A stretch of 64,000 bases of DNA, taken from Lichenihabitans sp033947565. GTDB lineage: Bacteria; Pseudomonadota; Alphaproteobacteria; Rhizobiales; Beijerinckiaceae. Each line of letters begins with the position of its first letter. Within the stretch, counting starts at the first letter, position 1. The position numbers and the translations under genes are program-made. The stretch lies in NCBI RefSeq assembly GCF_033947565.1, contig NZ_JARPVX010000011.1, positions 29,567 to 93,566 of the forward strand, in the 5' to 3' direction. The notes under the pieces were generated by a model that was given only the letters and a program-made list of their open reading frames with translations, was not told the DNA's origin and did no database searches. Shown piece by piece: positions 17,119-25,999 of this stretch.

Positions 17119-17751
17119 ATGTTCACCGGGCTTGTCAGCGACGTCGGCGAAGTGTTGTCCGTGGAGGAGCGCGGCGACGTGCGCCGCCTCCGCATCGCCT
17201 GCGCCTATCCGGCAGCATCGATCGCGCTTGGGGCCTCGATCGCCTGTTCGGGCCCGTGCCTCACGGCCGTGGCGGTCGGCGAGGCGGCGGGTCGGACCTG
17301 GTTCGACATCGATGCCGGTTGGGAAACCCTTGACCGCACGACGCTCGGCACCTGGACCGCCAACCGGAAGATCAACCTCGAGCGCTCGCTCAAGATCGGC
17401 GACGAACTCGGCGGTCATCTCGTGTCCGGTCACGTCGATGGCCTCGCCACCGTGGTCGGGCGGGAGGACCTCGGCACCACGGTGCGGTTCACCTTGGAGG
17501 CACCCGCACCGCTGGCGCGGTTCATCGCCGAAAAGGGCTCGGTCTCGCTCGACGGCACGTCGCTGACGGTCAACGGCGTCGAAGGCAGCCGCTTCACGGT
17601 GCTGCTCATCCCGCACACGCTGGCGGTGACCACCTGGGGCGATGTCGCGGTCGGCGACCAGCTCAACCTCGAGGTCGACCAGATGGCCCGCTACGCGGCG
17701 CGTCTGGCTGACACCGCCGCTTCTGGCCAAGGCGGTTCGACGCGGGCCTGA
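17119..17751 (+). CDS. ribE: Riboflavin synthase, alpha subunit
   Basis: 210 residues. Converts two 6,7-dimethyl-8-ribityllumazine molecules to riboflavin. The two lumazine-binding repeats are visible: the N-terminal MFTGLVSDVGEV and the later GDELGGHLVSGHVDGLA, with a second-repeat signature SLTVNGVEGSRFTV. Length is normal (about 200-220). It belongs to the ribD-ribE-ribH run, but a 130-base GC-rich structured gap separates it from ribH. Confidence 0.96.
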   Translation: MFTGLVSDVGEVLSVEERGDVRRLRIACAYPAASIALGASIACSGPCLTAVAVGEAAGRTWFDIDAGWETLDRTTLGTWTANRKINLERSLKIGDELGGHLVSGHVDGLATVVGREDLGTTVRFTLEAPAPLARFIAEKGSVSLDGTSLTVNGVEGSRFTVLLIPHTLAVTTWGDVAVGDQLNLEVDQMARYAARLADTAASGQGGSTRA

Positions 17752-17881
17752 CGGCGGCCCCGCCGGCCGGGCAGGGGTGGATTGTGCCGGCTCGGCTTGC
17801 CTGCCGCCCGGCGCCCCTTTAATGACGGGCGACCCGTTGGGGCGCGTCGCCCCGCCTGCTGATCTCCGAGCGAAAACACCG

Positions 17882-18364
17882 ATGGCCGAACCGAGCCGCA
17901 TCAAGACGGCGACGCATGATTCCGTCGCGCCCGCCCATGTGCTGATCATCGAGGCGCGATTCTACGACGCCATCCAGGATCAGCTTCTGGCCGGCGCTCA
18001 GGCTGCGCTCGAGGCCGCGGGCGCCAGCTACGACATCGTGACGGTGCCGGGGGCGCTCGAGGTGCCGGGTGCTGTGGCAATCGCCTATCAGGCCACCAAG
18101 CCCGTCTATGACGCTGTGGTGGCGCTCGGCTGCATCATCCGGGGCGAAACCTACCATTTCGAGATCGTGTCGAACGAAAGCGCCCGCGGCCTGACGGATT
18201 TCGGCATGGCGCATTGCTTCCCGATCGGCAATGCCATCCTGACGGTCGAGACCCTGGAGCAGGCCGAGGTGCGGGCCGATCCGGCGCGCGGCAACAAGGG
18301 CGCCGAGGCCGCCGAGGCTGCCCTGACGCTGCTTCGGCTGAAACGCGGCCTGGGCGTCCGCTGA
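17882..18364 (+). CDS. ribH: 6,7-dimethyl-8-ribityllumazine synthase
   Basis: 160 residues. Condenses the RibD product with dihydroxybutanone phosphate in the penultimate step of riboflavin synthesis; forms large oligomeric shells in many bacteria. Motifs are VPGALEVPGAVAIA and the active-site GETYHFEIVSNESARG containing the conserved histidine, then NKGAEAAEAAL. The ATG at 17882 gives the usual length with a short N-terminal tail. Its stop overlaps the nusB start (TGATG), so the two are coupled. Confidence 0.96.
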   Translation: MAEPSRIKTATHDSVAPAHVLIIEARFYDAIQDQLLAGAQAALEAAGASYDIVTVPGALEVPGAVAIAYQATKPVYDAVVALGCIIRGETYHFEIVSNESARGLTDFGMAHCFPIGNAILTVETLEQAEVRADPARGNKGAEAAEAALTLLRLKRGLGVR

Positions 18365-18834
18365 TGACGCCGCGTCCCGAACAACGCGCTGCCGCGCGCC
18401 TTGCCGCCGTGCAGGCGCTCTACCAGATGGAGCTCGCCGGTACGGCGCTGCCGAACATCCTGGCGGAATTCGAGTCGCATTGGATCGGGCAGGAAGTCGA
18501 GGGCGACCAATACAAGCCGGCCGATATCGGGCTGTTCCGCGACGTGCTGAACGGCGTGCTCGAGCACCAGGGCCCGCTCGACCGGATGGTCAATGACGCG
18601 CTGCAAAGCGGATGGCCGCTGACCCGGGTAGAAAGCATCCTGCGCGCCATCCTGCGGGCGGGCGCCTATGAGTTGCGCCACCGTGGCGACGTGCCGGCCC
18701 GCGTCGTCATCAAGGAATATGCCGACATCGGTGGCGCCTTCTTCGAGCGCGAGGAAGTCGGCATGATCAACGCCGTGCTGGATGGGCTCGCCCACCGGCT
18801 GCGGGCCGAAGAGTTCGACGCGAAGGCCCACTAG
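18364..18834 (+). CDS. nusB: Transcription antitermination factor NusB
   Basis: 156 residues, all-helical. NusB with S10 (NusE) binds boxA in rRNA leaders and supports antitermination. The core is recognised in RLAAVQALYQMELAG, AILRAGAYELRHR and VVIKEYADIGGAFFEREEVGMINAV-type helices. The ATG shares a base with the ribH stop. In related genomes thiL often follows; here galM does, 25 bases downstream. Confidence 0.95.
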   Translation: MTPRPEQRAAARLAAVQALYQMELAGTALPNILAEFESHWIGQEVEGDQYKPADIGLFRDVLNGVLEHQGPLDRMVNDALQSGWPLTRVESILRAILRAGAYELRHRGDVPARVVIKEYADIGGAFFEREEVGMINAVLDGLAHRLRAEEFDAKAH

Positions 18835-18859
18835 GGCCGGACCACAAGGGAGACACGGG

Positions 18860-19876
18860 ATGTCAGGGGCTGTTCGCGACTTCGGTGAGGTGGACGGCAT
18901 CCCCGTCCAGGAGATCTCCATCGCTTCCGCGGCGGGGCTGGAAGCCAGCATTATCACCTGGGGCGCCGTCATCCGCGACCTCGCGGTGCCGGTACGCGGC
19001 GTTCGGCAATCGACCGTGCTAGGCCTCAACAGCCTTGCCGATTACCGCGCCCATTCGCCGAGCTTCGGTGCTGTGCCGGGGCGCTACGCCAACCGCATCG
19101 CGCGCGGCCAGTTCGCGATCGACGGTAGGTCCTTCCAGGTGCCCTGCAACGAGAAGGGCCGCAACGCCCTGCATGGCGGCACGGCCGGCTTCAACAAGCT
19201 GCCCTGGCGGCTGGCGAACAGCACCGCCGACAGTGTCACGCTGGCCTTGCACTCGGCCGACGGCGACATGGGGTTTCCGGGCAACCTGGACGTGACCTGC
19301 CTGTATCGGCTGGACGGCTTGACGCTGCGGATGGAGATCACCGCCACCACGGACGCGCCGACGGTCGTCAACCTGACCAACCATGCCTATTTCAACCTCG
19401 ACGGCTCGGCCGACGTGCGCGACCACGAATTGAGCGTCGCGGCGGCCTTCCGTACTGCGGTCGACGACGAACTGATCCCCACCGGCGCGATCGTGCCGGT
19501 GGCTGGCACGCCGTTCGACTTCCGGGCGCCGCGCCCGATCCGCGACCCGTCCGACCAGCATTACGACATGAATTACGTGCTGGCTCGCCAGCCCGATGCC
19601 GCGACGGGCCTCGCCCATGCGGCGCTGCTGCGCTCGAAGGCGAACGGGCTCGCGCTTGAGGTGGCGACCGATCAGTTCGGCGTGCAGATCTATGACGGCG
19701 CCAAGGTGCATGTGCCGGTGGCGGGCCTCGATGGCGCCCATTATGGCGCCTATGCGGGCGTCGCCATGGAGACGCAGAATTTCCCCGACGCACCGAACCA
19801 CCGGCATTTCCCGTCGAGCGTGCTGCGGCCCGGCGAAACCTACCGGCAGATCACGGAATATCGGTTCAGCTTGTAG
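18860..19876 (+). CDS. galM: Aldose 1-epimerase (mutarotase)
   Basis: 338 residues. Interconverts alpha and beta anomers of sugars such as galactose and glucose; beta-sandwich enzyme of the cytoplasm. Catalytic histidines are in GRNALHGGTAGFNK and NLTNHAYFNLDG, and the catalytic glutamate in AMETQNFPDAPNH. The ATG at 18860 follows an AAGGGAGA ribosome site. It has no sugar genes beside it, so the substrate cannot be told from context. A strong terminator lies just downstream. Confidence 0.93.
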   Translation: MSGAVRDFGEVDGIPVQEISIASAAGLEASIITWGAVIRDLAVPVRGVRQSTVLGLNSLADYRAHSPSFGAVPGRYANRIARGQFAIDGRSFQVPCNEKGRNALHGGTAGFNKLPWRLANSTADSVTLALHSADGDMGFPGNLDVTCLYRLDGLTLRMEITATTDAPTVVNLTNHAYFNLDGSADVRDHELSVAAAFRTAVDDELIPTGAIVPVAGTPFDFRAPRPIRDPSDQHYDMNYVLARQPDAATGLAHAALLRSKANGLALEVATDQFGVQIYDGAKVHVPVAGLDGAHYGAYAGVAMETQNFPDAPNHRHFPSSVLRPGETYRQITEYRFSL

Positions 19877-19908
19877 CCCGACCCGTCTGAGCCAGATCAG
19901 GGTCGAGA

Positions 19909-19946
19909 AGGGCGGGCCGCTTGGTGCGGCCCGCCCTGGTTTTTTT
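19909..19946 (+). terminator. Rho-independent terminator after galM
   Basis: Perfect 12-bp stem AGGGCGGGCCGC / GCGGCCCGCCCT with a TTGGT loop, followed by GG and seven T. It ends the glyA-to-galM transcript. The T run reaches the last codon of the convergent rplI gene, so it may also slow transcription coming from the other side. Confidence 0.92.
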
Positions 19947-20511
19947 AGCGATCGAAGCTGCCGCCGCTCTCGGCCAGCGCCGCACCGACCTCGAGGCCGA
20001 GGTCGTCGAGGGTGTTCTCTTCGCGGACGTTGAGGTCTTCGCCCATGGCCTGACGCTCGGCTTCGGCCTCGGAACGCGCCACGTTGGCCGTGACGTTCAC
20101 GGACACTTCCGGGTGCAGCTGCAGCGGCACCGTGTGCATGCCGATGGCCTTGATGGGGGTCATCAGGGCGATCTGGTTGCGGTTGATCGAAACGCCGGCC
20201 TTGCTGACCGCCTCGGCGATGTCACGCGGCGACACCGACCCGTAAAGCTGGCCGGTCTCGCCCGCCTGACGGATGATGGTGAAGCTGGCGCCTTCGATGC
20301 GCTGGCCGACCGCGAGGGCTTCCTGCTTGGCTTCGAGGTTGCGGGCCTCGAGCTGGGCCTTCTGGCCTTCGAAGGTCTGGGCGTTCTTCACGGTGGCGCG
20401 CAGGGCCTTGCCGCGCGGCAGCAGGAAATTGCGGGCGAAGCCGTCCTTGACGCGCACCTTGTCGCCCATCTGGCCGAGCTTCGGCACGCGCTCCAGCAGA
20501 ATCACTTCCAT
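19945..20511 (-). CDS. rplI: Ribosomal protein bL9
   Basis: 188 residues, the long alphaproteobacterial form (E. coli 149). The N-terminal domain begins MEVILLERVPKLGQMGD with the signature GFARNFLLPRGKA, then a helical linker and the C-terminal domain (SVSPRDIAEAV onwards). The C-terminal 40 residues are an acidic extension. It follows the DUF2232 gene after 9 bases, on the same strand as rpsF and rpsR. The stop lies in the T-tract of the facing terminator. Confidence 0.97.
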   Translation of the reverse strand: MEVILLERVPKLGQMGDKVRVKDGFARNFLLPRGKALRATVKNAQTFEGQKAQLEARNLEAKQEALAVGQRIEGASFTIIRQAGETGQLYGSVSPRDIAEAVSKAGVSINRNQIALMTPIKAIGMHTVPLQLHPEVSVNVTANVARSEAEAERQAMGEDLNVREENTLDDLGLEVGAALAESGGSFDR

Positions 20512-20520
20512 GGTTCTCTC

Positions 20521-21498
20521 CTATCGGGGTTGGTTGGATGGTGTGGGAGGTAGGGCCCGGGGCCGCCGCAACGGCGTCAGGCAATCCACGACGCCGAGCA
20601 CCGCCAGCGCCAGCAGCGACGGCACGAGGCTCAGCGTGATGAAATAGATGGCGAACAGAATGAGCCGCCGGGCCGCGAGGCCACGCGTCAACGCATGGGC
20701 GGCCCCCAGACCCTGCAGCACGAAGGCGACGGCGAGGGGCGCCAGGACGACGCCCGCGACCATGCCGGCGATGCTGCCCAGTAGCGTCGCCAAGGCCGCC
20801 CCGACTAGCACGTAAGCCGCCCAGCGCGGCAATCGCAGATGCTCGGGCAGCGTCGGCCAGGGGCGCGCCAGCAGCCCCGAGCCCTGCACGACCCGGCCCG
20901 CGACCCATAGGTTCAACATCAGCATCAGGAAGGTGGAGGCCGCCATCAAGGACGGCAGCAGGCGCACCACCGAGCCGGCCGCCTCGGCCAGCTGCCCTTC
21001 CGGGCCTGCCTGGGCCAACATGGTCTTCAGGTGGGCCGTCAAGGCCGCTACGGCCGTTTCATAGCCGCCGTAATGCGCCAGGGTAGCGGCCCCGAAGCCA
21101 AGCACAACAAGTGTGACCAGGGCGGCGCCCGAAGCCGCGACCCTGCCGATCGGATACCAAGCCATGGCGGGCGCCGCTGAGGACACTGTCGGCACGGGTT
21201 CGGCCGTCGGGCGGCCCAGCAGGCTCAGATAGCCGAGCCACCAGGATGGCAAGCCGATCAGGACGGCGAAGAAGACAGCCGGCAAAAGGCCCAGCAAGGC
21301 CAAGATCGTCACGGTGCCGACGCCGGCCGCGATGAGGCCGGTGGCCTGCGCGAACCCAAGCGTCGCGATCATGATCGGCAGCGGTGTCGCATAGGCGATG
21401 ACGATCGCCAACGGGCCGCCCTTGGCGGAAGCCGCGAAGAGCAGAGCCGAGGCGAGTCCGGCGCCGGCCGCGACGCCAATAGGTTTCAACGAAGCCAT
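20521..21498 (-). CDS. DUF2232 multi-pass membrane protein
   Basis: 325 residues with about seven or eight hydrophobic helices (ALLFAASAKGGPLAIVIAYA at the start, a central VLGFGAATLAHYGGYE and a later LMLMLNLWVAGRVVQGSG). The family is regularly found between rpsR and rplI in Hyphomicrobiales, and this is such a case. Function is not established; the linked position suggests a conserved inner-membrane role and not one specific to translation. Start ATG at 21498 gives a clean first helix. Confidence 0.88.
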   Translation of the reverse strand: MASLKPIGVAAGAGLASALLFAASAKGGPLAIVIAYATPLPIMIATLGFAQATGLIAAGVGTVTILALLGLLPAVFFAVLIGLPSWWLGYLSLLGRPTAEPVPTVSSAAPAMAWYPIGRVAASGAALVTLVVLGFGAATLAHYGGYETAVAALTAHLKTMLAQAGPEGQLAEAAGSVVRLLPSLMAASTFLMLMLNLWVAGRVVQGSGLLARPWPTLPEHLRLPRWAAYVLVGAALATLLGSIAGMVAGVVLAPLAVAFVLQGLGAAHALTRGLAARRLILFAIYFITLSLVPSLLALAVLGVVDCLTPLRRPRALPPTPSNQPR

Positions 21499-21580
21499 GC
21501 TGTCCCGCGGGAGGCGGTTAGACGGCCCCAGCGGGCCGCCAACGAAGTCGGAGGGATCACACCCCGGCCGGATCTTGTGG

Positions 21581-21604
21581 GGCGGCCGGGCTGACCCGAC
21601 CGCC
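21581..21604 (-). terminator. GC-rich stem-loop after rpsR
   Basis: On the minus strand GGCGGTCGGG / CCCGGCCGCC forms a 10-bp stem (one G-U pair) around TCAG, about 24 bases after the rpsR stop. No T-tract follows. It may be a weak terminator or an RNA-stabilising stem that lowers expression of the DUF2232 gene relative to rpsF-rpsR. Confidence 0.4.
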
Positions 21605-21627
21605 GAAACGCAATACCGCGAAGCGGC

Positions 21628-21864
21628 TTAGCGGATCACGTAAGGCAGCAGGCCCAGGAAGCGCGAGCGCTTGATGGCCTGAGCAAGCTCGCGCTGCTTC
21701 TTGGCCGAGACGGCCGTGATGCGGGACGGCACGATCTTGCCACGCTCGGACACGTAGCGGGACAGCAGGCGCGTGTCCTTGTAGTCGATCTTCGGCGCAT
21801 TCGGGCCGGAGAACGGGCAGGACTTGCGACGACGGAAGAAGGGGCGGCGCGGAGCGGTCGACAT
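21628..21864 (-). CDS. rpsR: Ribosomal protein bS18
   Basis: 78-residue small-subunit protein that binds next to bS6. The signature RRRKSCPFSGPNAPKIDYKD and SRITAVSAKKQRELAQAIKR are complete. Its ATG overlaps the rpsF stop (TGATG), so production of the two partners is coupled. Length and sequence are normal. Confidence 0.98.
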   Translation of the reverse strand: MSTAPRRPFFRRRKSCPFSGPNAPKIDYKDTRLLSRYVSERGKIVPSRITAVSAKKQRELAQAIKRSRFLGLLPYVIR

Positions 21865-22313
21865 CAGGCTTGTCCCTCTTGAGCGAAGCCGCCTTCAGCC
21901 GAACGGGGCGGGCGCGGAGCACGGTCGAAACGGCCACCGCCGCCGCCACGGCGATCGCCGCGGTCACCGCGATCGTCGCGGTCGCTTTCTTCACGCTTGC
22001 GCAGCATCGCCGAGGGACCTTCCTCGAGCTCTTCCATGCGGAGCGTGAGGACGCGCAACACATCCTCGTTGAGGCTGAGCTGACGTTCCATTTCGGCCAC
22101 GGCGGACGCCGGCGCCGAAATGTTCATCAGCGTGAAATGCGCCTTGCGGTTCTTCTTGATGCGGTAGGCGAGGGACTTGACGCCCCAATATTCCACCTTG
22201 GCGATCGTGCCGCCGCCGGCCTCGATCACGCCCTTCATCTGTTCGGTAATGGTTTCCACCTGTTGCGCAGTCACGTCCTGCCGCGCCAGATAGACATGCT
22301 CATAGAGAGCCAT
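21864..22313 (-). CDS. rpsF: Ribosomal protein bS6 with long charged tail
   Basis: 149 residues. The S6 fold covers about residues 1-100 (MALYEHVYLARQD, AYRIKKNRKAHFTLMNI), binding rRNA with bS18. The last 45 residues form a low-complexity Asp/Arg/Gly tail (ESDRDDRGDRGDRRGGGGGR) encoded by a locally repetitive stretch at about 21900-21990. Such tails are common in alphaproteobacterial S6. The ATG at 22313 is the standard MALYEH start. First gene of the rpsF-rpsR pair. Confidence 0.97.
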   Translation of the reverse strand: MALYEHVYLARQDVTAQQVETITEQMKGVIEAGGGTIAKVEYWGVKSLAYRIKKNRKAHFTLMNISAPASAVAEMERQLSLNEDVLRVLTLRMEELEEGPSAMLRKREESDRDDRGDRGDRRGGGGGRFDRAPRPPRSAEGGFAQEGQA

Positions 22314-22546
22314 GCTGGTTCTGCCTTTCATCATCGTCGTGCCGACCCTGGCGCGAAGCCCTTCGAGCCCCGGAAAGGCTCGACGGATGGATCAACGAAG
22401 GCGGGAACACGGGGAGCAGCGGGTCGTAACCCTCGCTCGGCTGCGATCAACAGCAAAGCGCTCCCGTTCAGCCCCCGGCCAGGGTCTGCGGAGGAGGACT
22501 AGATAGCCGAGATCGCGGCGGAAGGGAAGGCCTGTCGGGCAGAGGC

Positions 22547-23437
22547 TTACGGCGACACCGCCGTCGCCCCCTCCCGGCTGCGCCACAGGTACCACAGCAC
22601 CGAGCCGAGCACGAGCGTGCCGCCCAGGAGCACGGCCCGGCTCGGCACTTCCGCGAAGGCCAGCCACACCCAAAGCGGCCCCAGCACCACATCCAGCATC
22701 GACACGATGCCGGCCTCGCCTGAGCCGATGCGGCGTCCGCCTTCGAGGGCCAGAATGTAGCCGATGCCGGTGGTCAGGATGCCAAACGCCGCCATGGCGC
22801 CGATCTGGCTCGGGCTCGGCAGGGTGGCGGCCATCAAGGGCCAGCTCAGGATGGCGCATAGCCCTGCCGCGACAGCCATGATGAGCGGCATGTCGGCGCC
22901 CGGATGCCGCTTCACATGCACCAGCTGCAGGCCGAAGCCGACCGTCGTCGCAAAGGCCGCGAGATTGCCGGCGATGTCGCGCGCCGTCATGGCGGCCCCC
23001 GCCATCAGGGCCACCCCGGCGAGCGCCACGGCGCCGGCGACGAGCAGGCGGGCGTCGACGCGCTCGCCGACCCACACAAAGGCGATGCCGGCCGCCACGA
23101 ACGGCAGGGTGGCGTAGACGGTCATCACATTGGCCACGCTGGTCAGTTCGAGTGCGAACACATAGGCGATCGTGGCTATGAGGCTGGTGGCGATCTGGAA
23201 CAGGTCGGGCCAGCCCAGGCGACGCAGGGCGGCGCCGGCGCGTCGGCGGCTTCGCATCGCGAAAAAGGCCGCGAGGAACACCGCCGAGGCGAGCGACCGC
23301 CATCCCAGCACCGTCCAGGGATCGAGCCCGGCCATGCGGACGAACAGGCCCGCGGTGCTCCACAACACGGCCGAGATCGCCACCAGCACGAAGCCGAGGG
23401 TCCTGTCGGTGCCGGGTGAGGTTTTGGGCCGATCCAT
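22547..23437 (-). CDS. EamA/DMT-family transporter
   Basis: 296 residues with ten predicted membrane helices arranged as two EamA repeats (ISAVLWSTAGLFVRMAGLDP opens the first; GNLAAFATTVGFGLQLVHVK opens the second). The family exports or imports small metabolites. Substrate cannot be told. The ATG at 23437 is chosen because a much longer upstream frame has no family character. Stands alone between rpsF and the divergent fabD. Confidence 0.88.
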   Translation of the reverse strand: MDRPKTSPGTDRTLGFVLVAISAVLWSTAGLFVRMAGLDPWTVLGWRSLASAVFLAAFFAMRSRRRAGAALRRLGWPDLFQIATSLIATIAYVFALELTSVANVMTVYATLPFVAAGIAFVWVGERVDARLLVAGAVALAGVALMAGAAMTARDIAGNLAAFATTVGFGLQLVHVKRHPGADMPLIMAVAAGLCAILSWPLMAATLPSPSQIGAMAAFGILTTGIGYILALEGGRRIGSGEAGIVSMLDVVLGPLWVWLAFAEVPSRAVLLGGTLVLGSVLWYLWRSREGATAVSP

Positions 23438-23618
23438 GGTTGCATTCTCCCACGACATGGGAAAGCGTCCTACCGGACGGGCTCGCTCCGAATCGACCGG
23501 CGCTGTCGATCCCGAGCCATCGCCGCGGCGGCGTTCGATTGCCGGACCGCTGTGGCGCGCTTGACACAGCCATGCCGATGATGGAACTCGCGACCCTTTC
23601 AACGGCCATGGAGGCCCG

Positions 23619-24554
23619 ATGTCCATCGCACTCGTTTTTCCGGGGCAGGGGTCCCAGGCCGTCGGCATGGGCAAGGCCCTGGCCGAGAGCTTTCCCGTGG
23701 CGCGAACGGTGTTTGACCGCGTCGATGCGGCCCTTGGTGAGCCCTTGTCGCGGTTGATGTTCGCCGGGCCCGAGGCCGAGCTGACCCGCACCGCCAATGC
23801 CCAGCCGGCCTTGATGGCAACCAGCCTCGCGGTTGTGGCGGTATTGCAGGCCGAGGCCAGTTTCGCGGTGACCGATGCCGCCTTTGTGGCTGGCCATTCG
23901 CTTGGAGAATATTCGGCGCTGGCGGCGGCGGGCGCCTTCGAGATCGAGACGGCGGCGCAACTGCTACGGCTGCGCGGCGAGGCCATGCAGCGGGCGGTAC
24001 CGGCCGGGGAGGGCGCCATGGCGGCCCTTCTCGGCGTTGAGGAGGAGCAGGCCCGCGCCATCGCGGCCGAAGCGGCCGAGGGGGAGGTCTGCGATATCGC
24101 CAACGACAATGGCGGCGGGCAGGTCGTGGTGTCGGGCCACGCTGCCGCGGTGGAGCGGGCCATTGCGCTCGCCAAGGCGCGCGGCGTCAAGCGGGCGGTG
24201 TTGCTGCAGGTGTCGGCCCCCTTCCATTGCGGCCTGATGGCGCCGGCCGCGGTTGCCATGCGCGATGCCCTCGCGGCGGCCGACATCAAGGCACCGGTCG
24301 TGCCGGTGGTGGCCAACAGGCTGGCCGCGCCGGTGACGACCCCGGATGCCATCCGGCAGGCGCTCGTCGATCAGGTGTGTGGCACCGTGCGCTGGCGCGA
24401 AAGCATGCGCTTCATGGCCGATGCGGGGGTGACGGAGTTCGTCGAGGTCGGCTCCGGCAAGGTGCTGGCTGGATTGGTGAAGCGCATCGCACCCGAGGCG
24501 CAGGCCCGATCGATCGGCACGCCGGACGATATCGCGGCTTTCCGCAACCGTTGA
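23619..24554 (+). CDS. fabD: Malonyl-CoA:ACP transacylase
   Basis: 311 residues. Loads malonyl groups on acyl carrier protein for fatty acid synthesis. The nucleophile Ser94 lies in AGHSLGEYSALAA; the catalytic histidine is in VSAPFHCGLM near residue 203; the N-terminal PGQGSQAVGMG is typical. Length is normal. First gene of fabD-fabG-acpP-fabF; fabG follows after 59 bases. Confidence 0.97.
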   Translation: MSIALVFPGQGSQAVGMGKALAESFPVARTVFDRVDAALGEPLSRLMFAGPEAELTRTANAQPALMATSLAVVAVLQAEASFAVTDAAFVAGHSLGEYSALAAAGAFEIETAAQLLRLRGEAMQRAVPAGEGAMAALLGVEEEQARAIAAEAAEGEVCDIANDNGGGQVVVSGHAAAVERAIALAKARGVKRAVLLQVSAPFHCGLMAPAAVAMRDALAAADIKAPVVPVVANRLAAPVTTPDAIRQALVDQVCGTVRWRESMRFMADAGVTEFVEVGSGKVLAGLVKRIAPEAQARSIGTPDDIAAFRNR

Positions 24555-24613
24555 GCTTTCCCGTGGCGTCGAGTCGGCACGGCCCGCGCTCGTCTGAAAC
24601 AAAGGACCCATCC

Positions 24614-25351
24614 ATGTTCGATCTGACCGGCAAGACCGCTCTCGTGACGGGCGCCACAGGCGGTCTCGGTGGCGCCATCGCCCGCACCCTGCACGCTCAG
24701 GGCGCCACAGTGGCGATCTCGGGCACCCGCGCGGCCAAGCTCGACGAGCTCGCGGCGGAGCTTGGTGATCGCGTCCACTGCCTGCCGTGCGACCTCGGCA
24801 ACGTCGAGGCCGTTGAGGCGCTGGTGCCGGCCGCCGAGGCGGCACTCGGCCGGCTCGACATCCTGGTCAACAACGCCGGCGTGACGCGCGACAAGCTTTT
24901 CATGCGGATGAAGGACGAGGACTGGCAGGCGGTTCTCGACATTAATCTGACGGCCGGCTTCCGGCTGTCCCGCGCGGCCCTCAAGGGCATGATGAAGCGC
25001 CGTGCCGGGCGCATCGTCACCATCACATCGGTGGTGGGCACCACCGGCAATGCCGGGCAGGGCAATTACGCGGCCTCGAAGGCGGGCCTCACCGCGATGA
25101 GCAAGTCGCTCGCGGCCGAGGTGGCGAGCCGCGGCGTCACGGTGAATTGCGTCGCGCCGGGCTTCATCGCCAGCGCCATGACGGCCGTGCTGACCGACGC
25201 CCAGAAGGACAAGATCCTGGGCAGCATCCCGGCTGGCCAGATGGGGGCCGGCACCGACGTCGCGGCCTGCGTGGCCTTCCTGGCCAGTGACGAGGCCGGC
25301 TATGTGACGGGCCAGACCCTGCACGTGAATGGCGGCATGGCCATGGTGTAG
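24614..25351 (+). CDS. fabG: 3-oxoacyl-ACP reductase
   Basis: 245-residue short-chain dehydrogenase that reduces 3-ketoacyl-ACP with NADPH. The cofactor loop TGATGGLGGAIA (about 12-23), the NNAG motif (86-89) and the catalytic Ser139, Tyr152 and Lys156 are all visible (ITSVVG, NYAASKAG). The C-terminus GQTLHVNGGMAMV is the standard FabG ending. The ATG at 24614 follows an AAAGGA site. Confidence 0.97.
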   Translation: MFDLTGKTALVTGATGGLGGAIARTLHAQGATVAISGTRAAKLDELAAELGDRVHCLPCDLGNVEAVEALVPAAEAALGRLDILVNNAGVTRDKLFMRMKDEDWQAVLDINLTAGFRLSRAALKGMMKRRAGRIVTITSVVGTTGNAGQGNYAASKAGLTAMSKSLAAEVASRGVTVNCVAPGFIASAMTAVLTDAQKDKILGSIPAGQMGAGTDVAACVAFLASDEAGYVTGQTLHVNGGMAMV

Positions 25352-25631
25352 AGGCCCGTAGCGGTAGGGCCGCCTGCAGCCTTGGTGGCGTTTCCCGCTC
25401 TCGCCAAGGCGGAATCGCCGTGCTAGCAACCCACCCCGGGCCATAAACCAACAACGAAGGCCTGGGGAAATTGCCTTTCTGTAACGAATGTGCTTCCAAC
25501 GCGAGCGTCGGCCAGCAGCGGCAACGGCCCTCTTGGGGTGTTGAGCATCCCGGGTCAGACCGCAGCGGTGGACACGGGATCCGATCAACGCTCACGACCA
25601 GAGCACACCAACCTCAACAAGGAATGACCAG

Positions 25632-25871
25632 ATGAGCGATGTCGCCGAGCGCGTGAAGAAGATCGTTGTGGAACACCTCGGCGTGGAGCCGGACAAGGTG
25701 GTCGACAACGCCAATTTCATCGACGATCTGGGCGCCGACTCGCTCGACACCGTTGAGCTCGTCATGGCTTTCGAGGAAGAGTTCGGCGTCGAGATTCCGG
25801 ACGATGCGGCCGAGACGATCGTCACCGTCGGCGATGCGGTGCGGTTCCTCGAGAAGAACAAGAAGGCCTGA
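25632..25871 (+). CDS. acpP: Acyl carrier protein
   Basis: 79-residue acidic four-helix protein that carries the growing fatty acid on phosphopantetheine. The attachment serine is Ser37 in DDLGADSLDTVELVM. A good AAGGAATGA ribosome site precedes the ATG. The 280-base gap after fabG is large for an operon and less GC-rich in places, so acpP probably also has its own promoter (inference); no clear hexamers were found. Confidence 0.98.
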   Translation: MSDVAERVKKIVVEHLGVEPDKVVDNANFIDDLGADSLDTVELVMAFEEEFGVEIPDDAAETIVTVGDAVRFLEKNKKA

Positions 25872-25999
25872 CACCCATCAGGAGCCGCGGCGCCCCGGTG
25901 CCGCGGCGAGGCCTGCGGTGTGGCCGCGGGGACTGGTGCTTGGATACGGTTCCGCCGGTCGGGCGCCCGCAACACGACCAAGAGTAAGGATCTGGATAG

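Noticed and set aside
17752..17881. Possible FMN riboswitch before ribH
   Set aside because: The gap is structured, but the conserved RFN sequence blocks could not be aligned to it.
22402..22430. GGAAC-N16-CGTA as a second EcfG promoter
   Set aside because: The -10 box deviates (CGTA for CGTT) and no plus-strand gene follows nearby.
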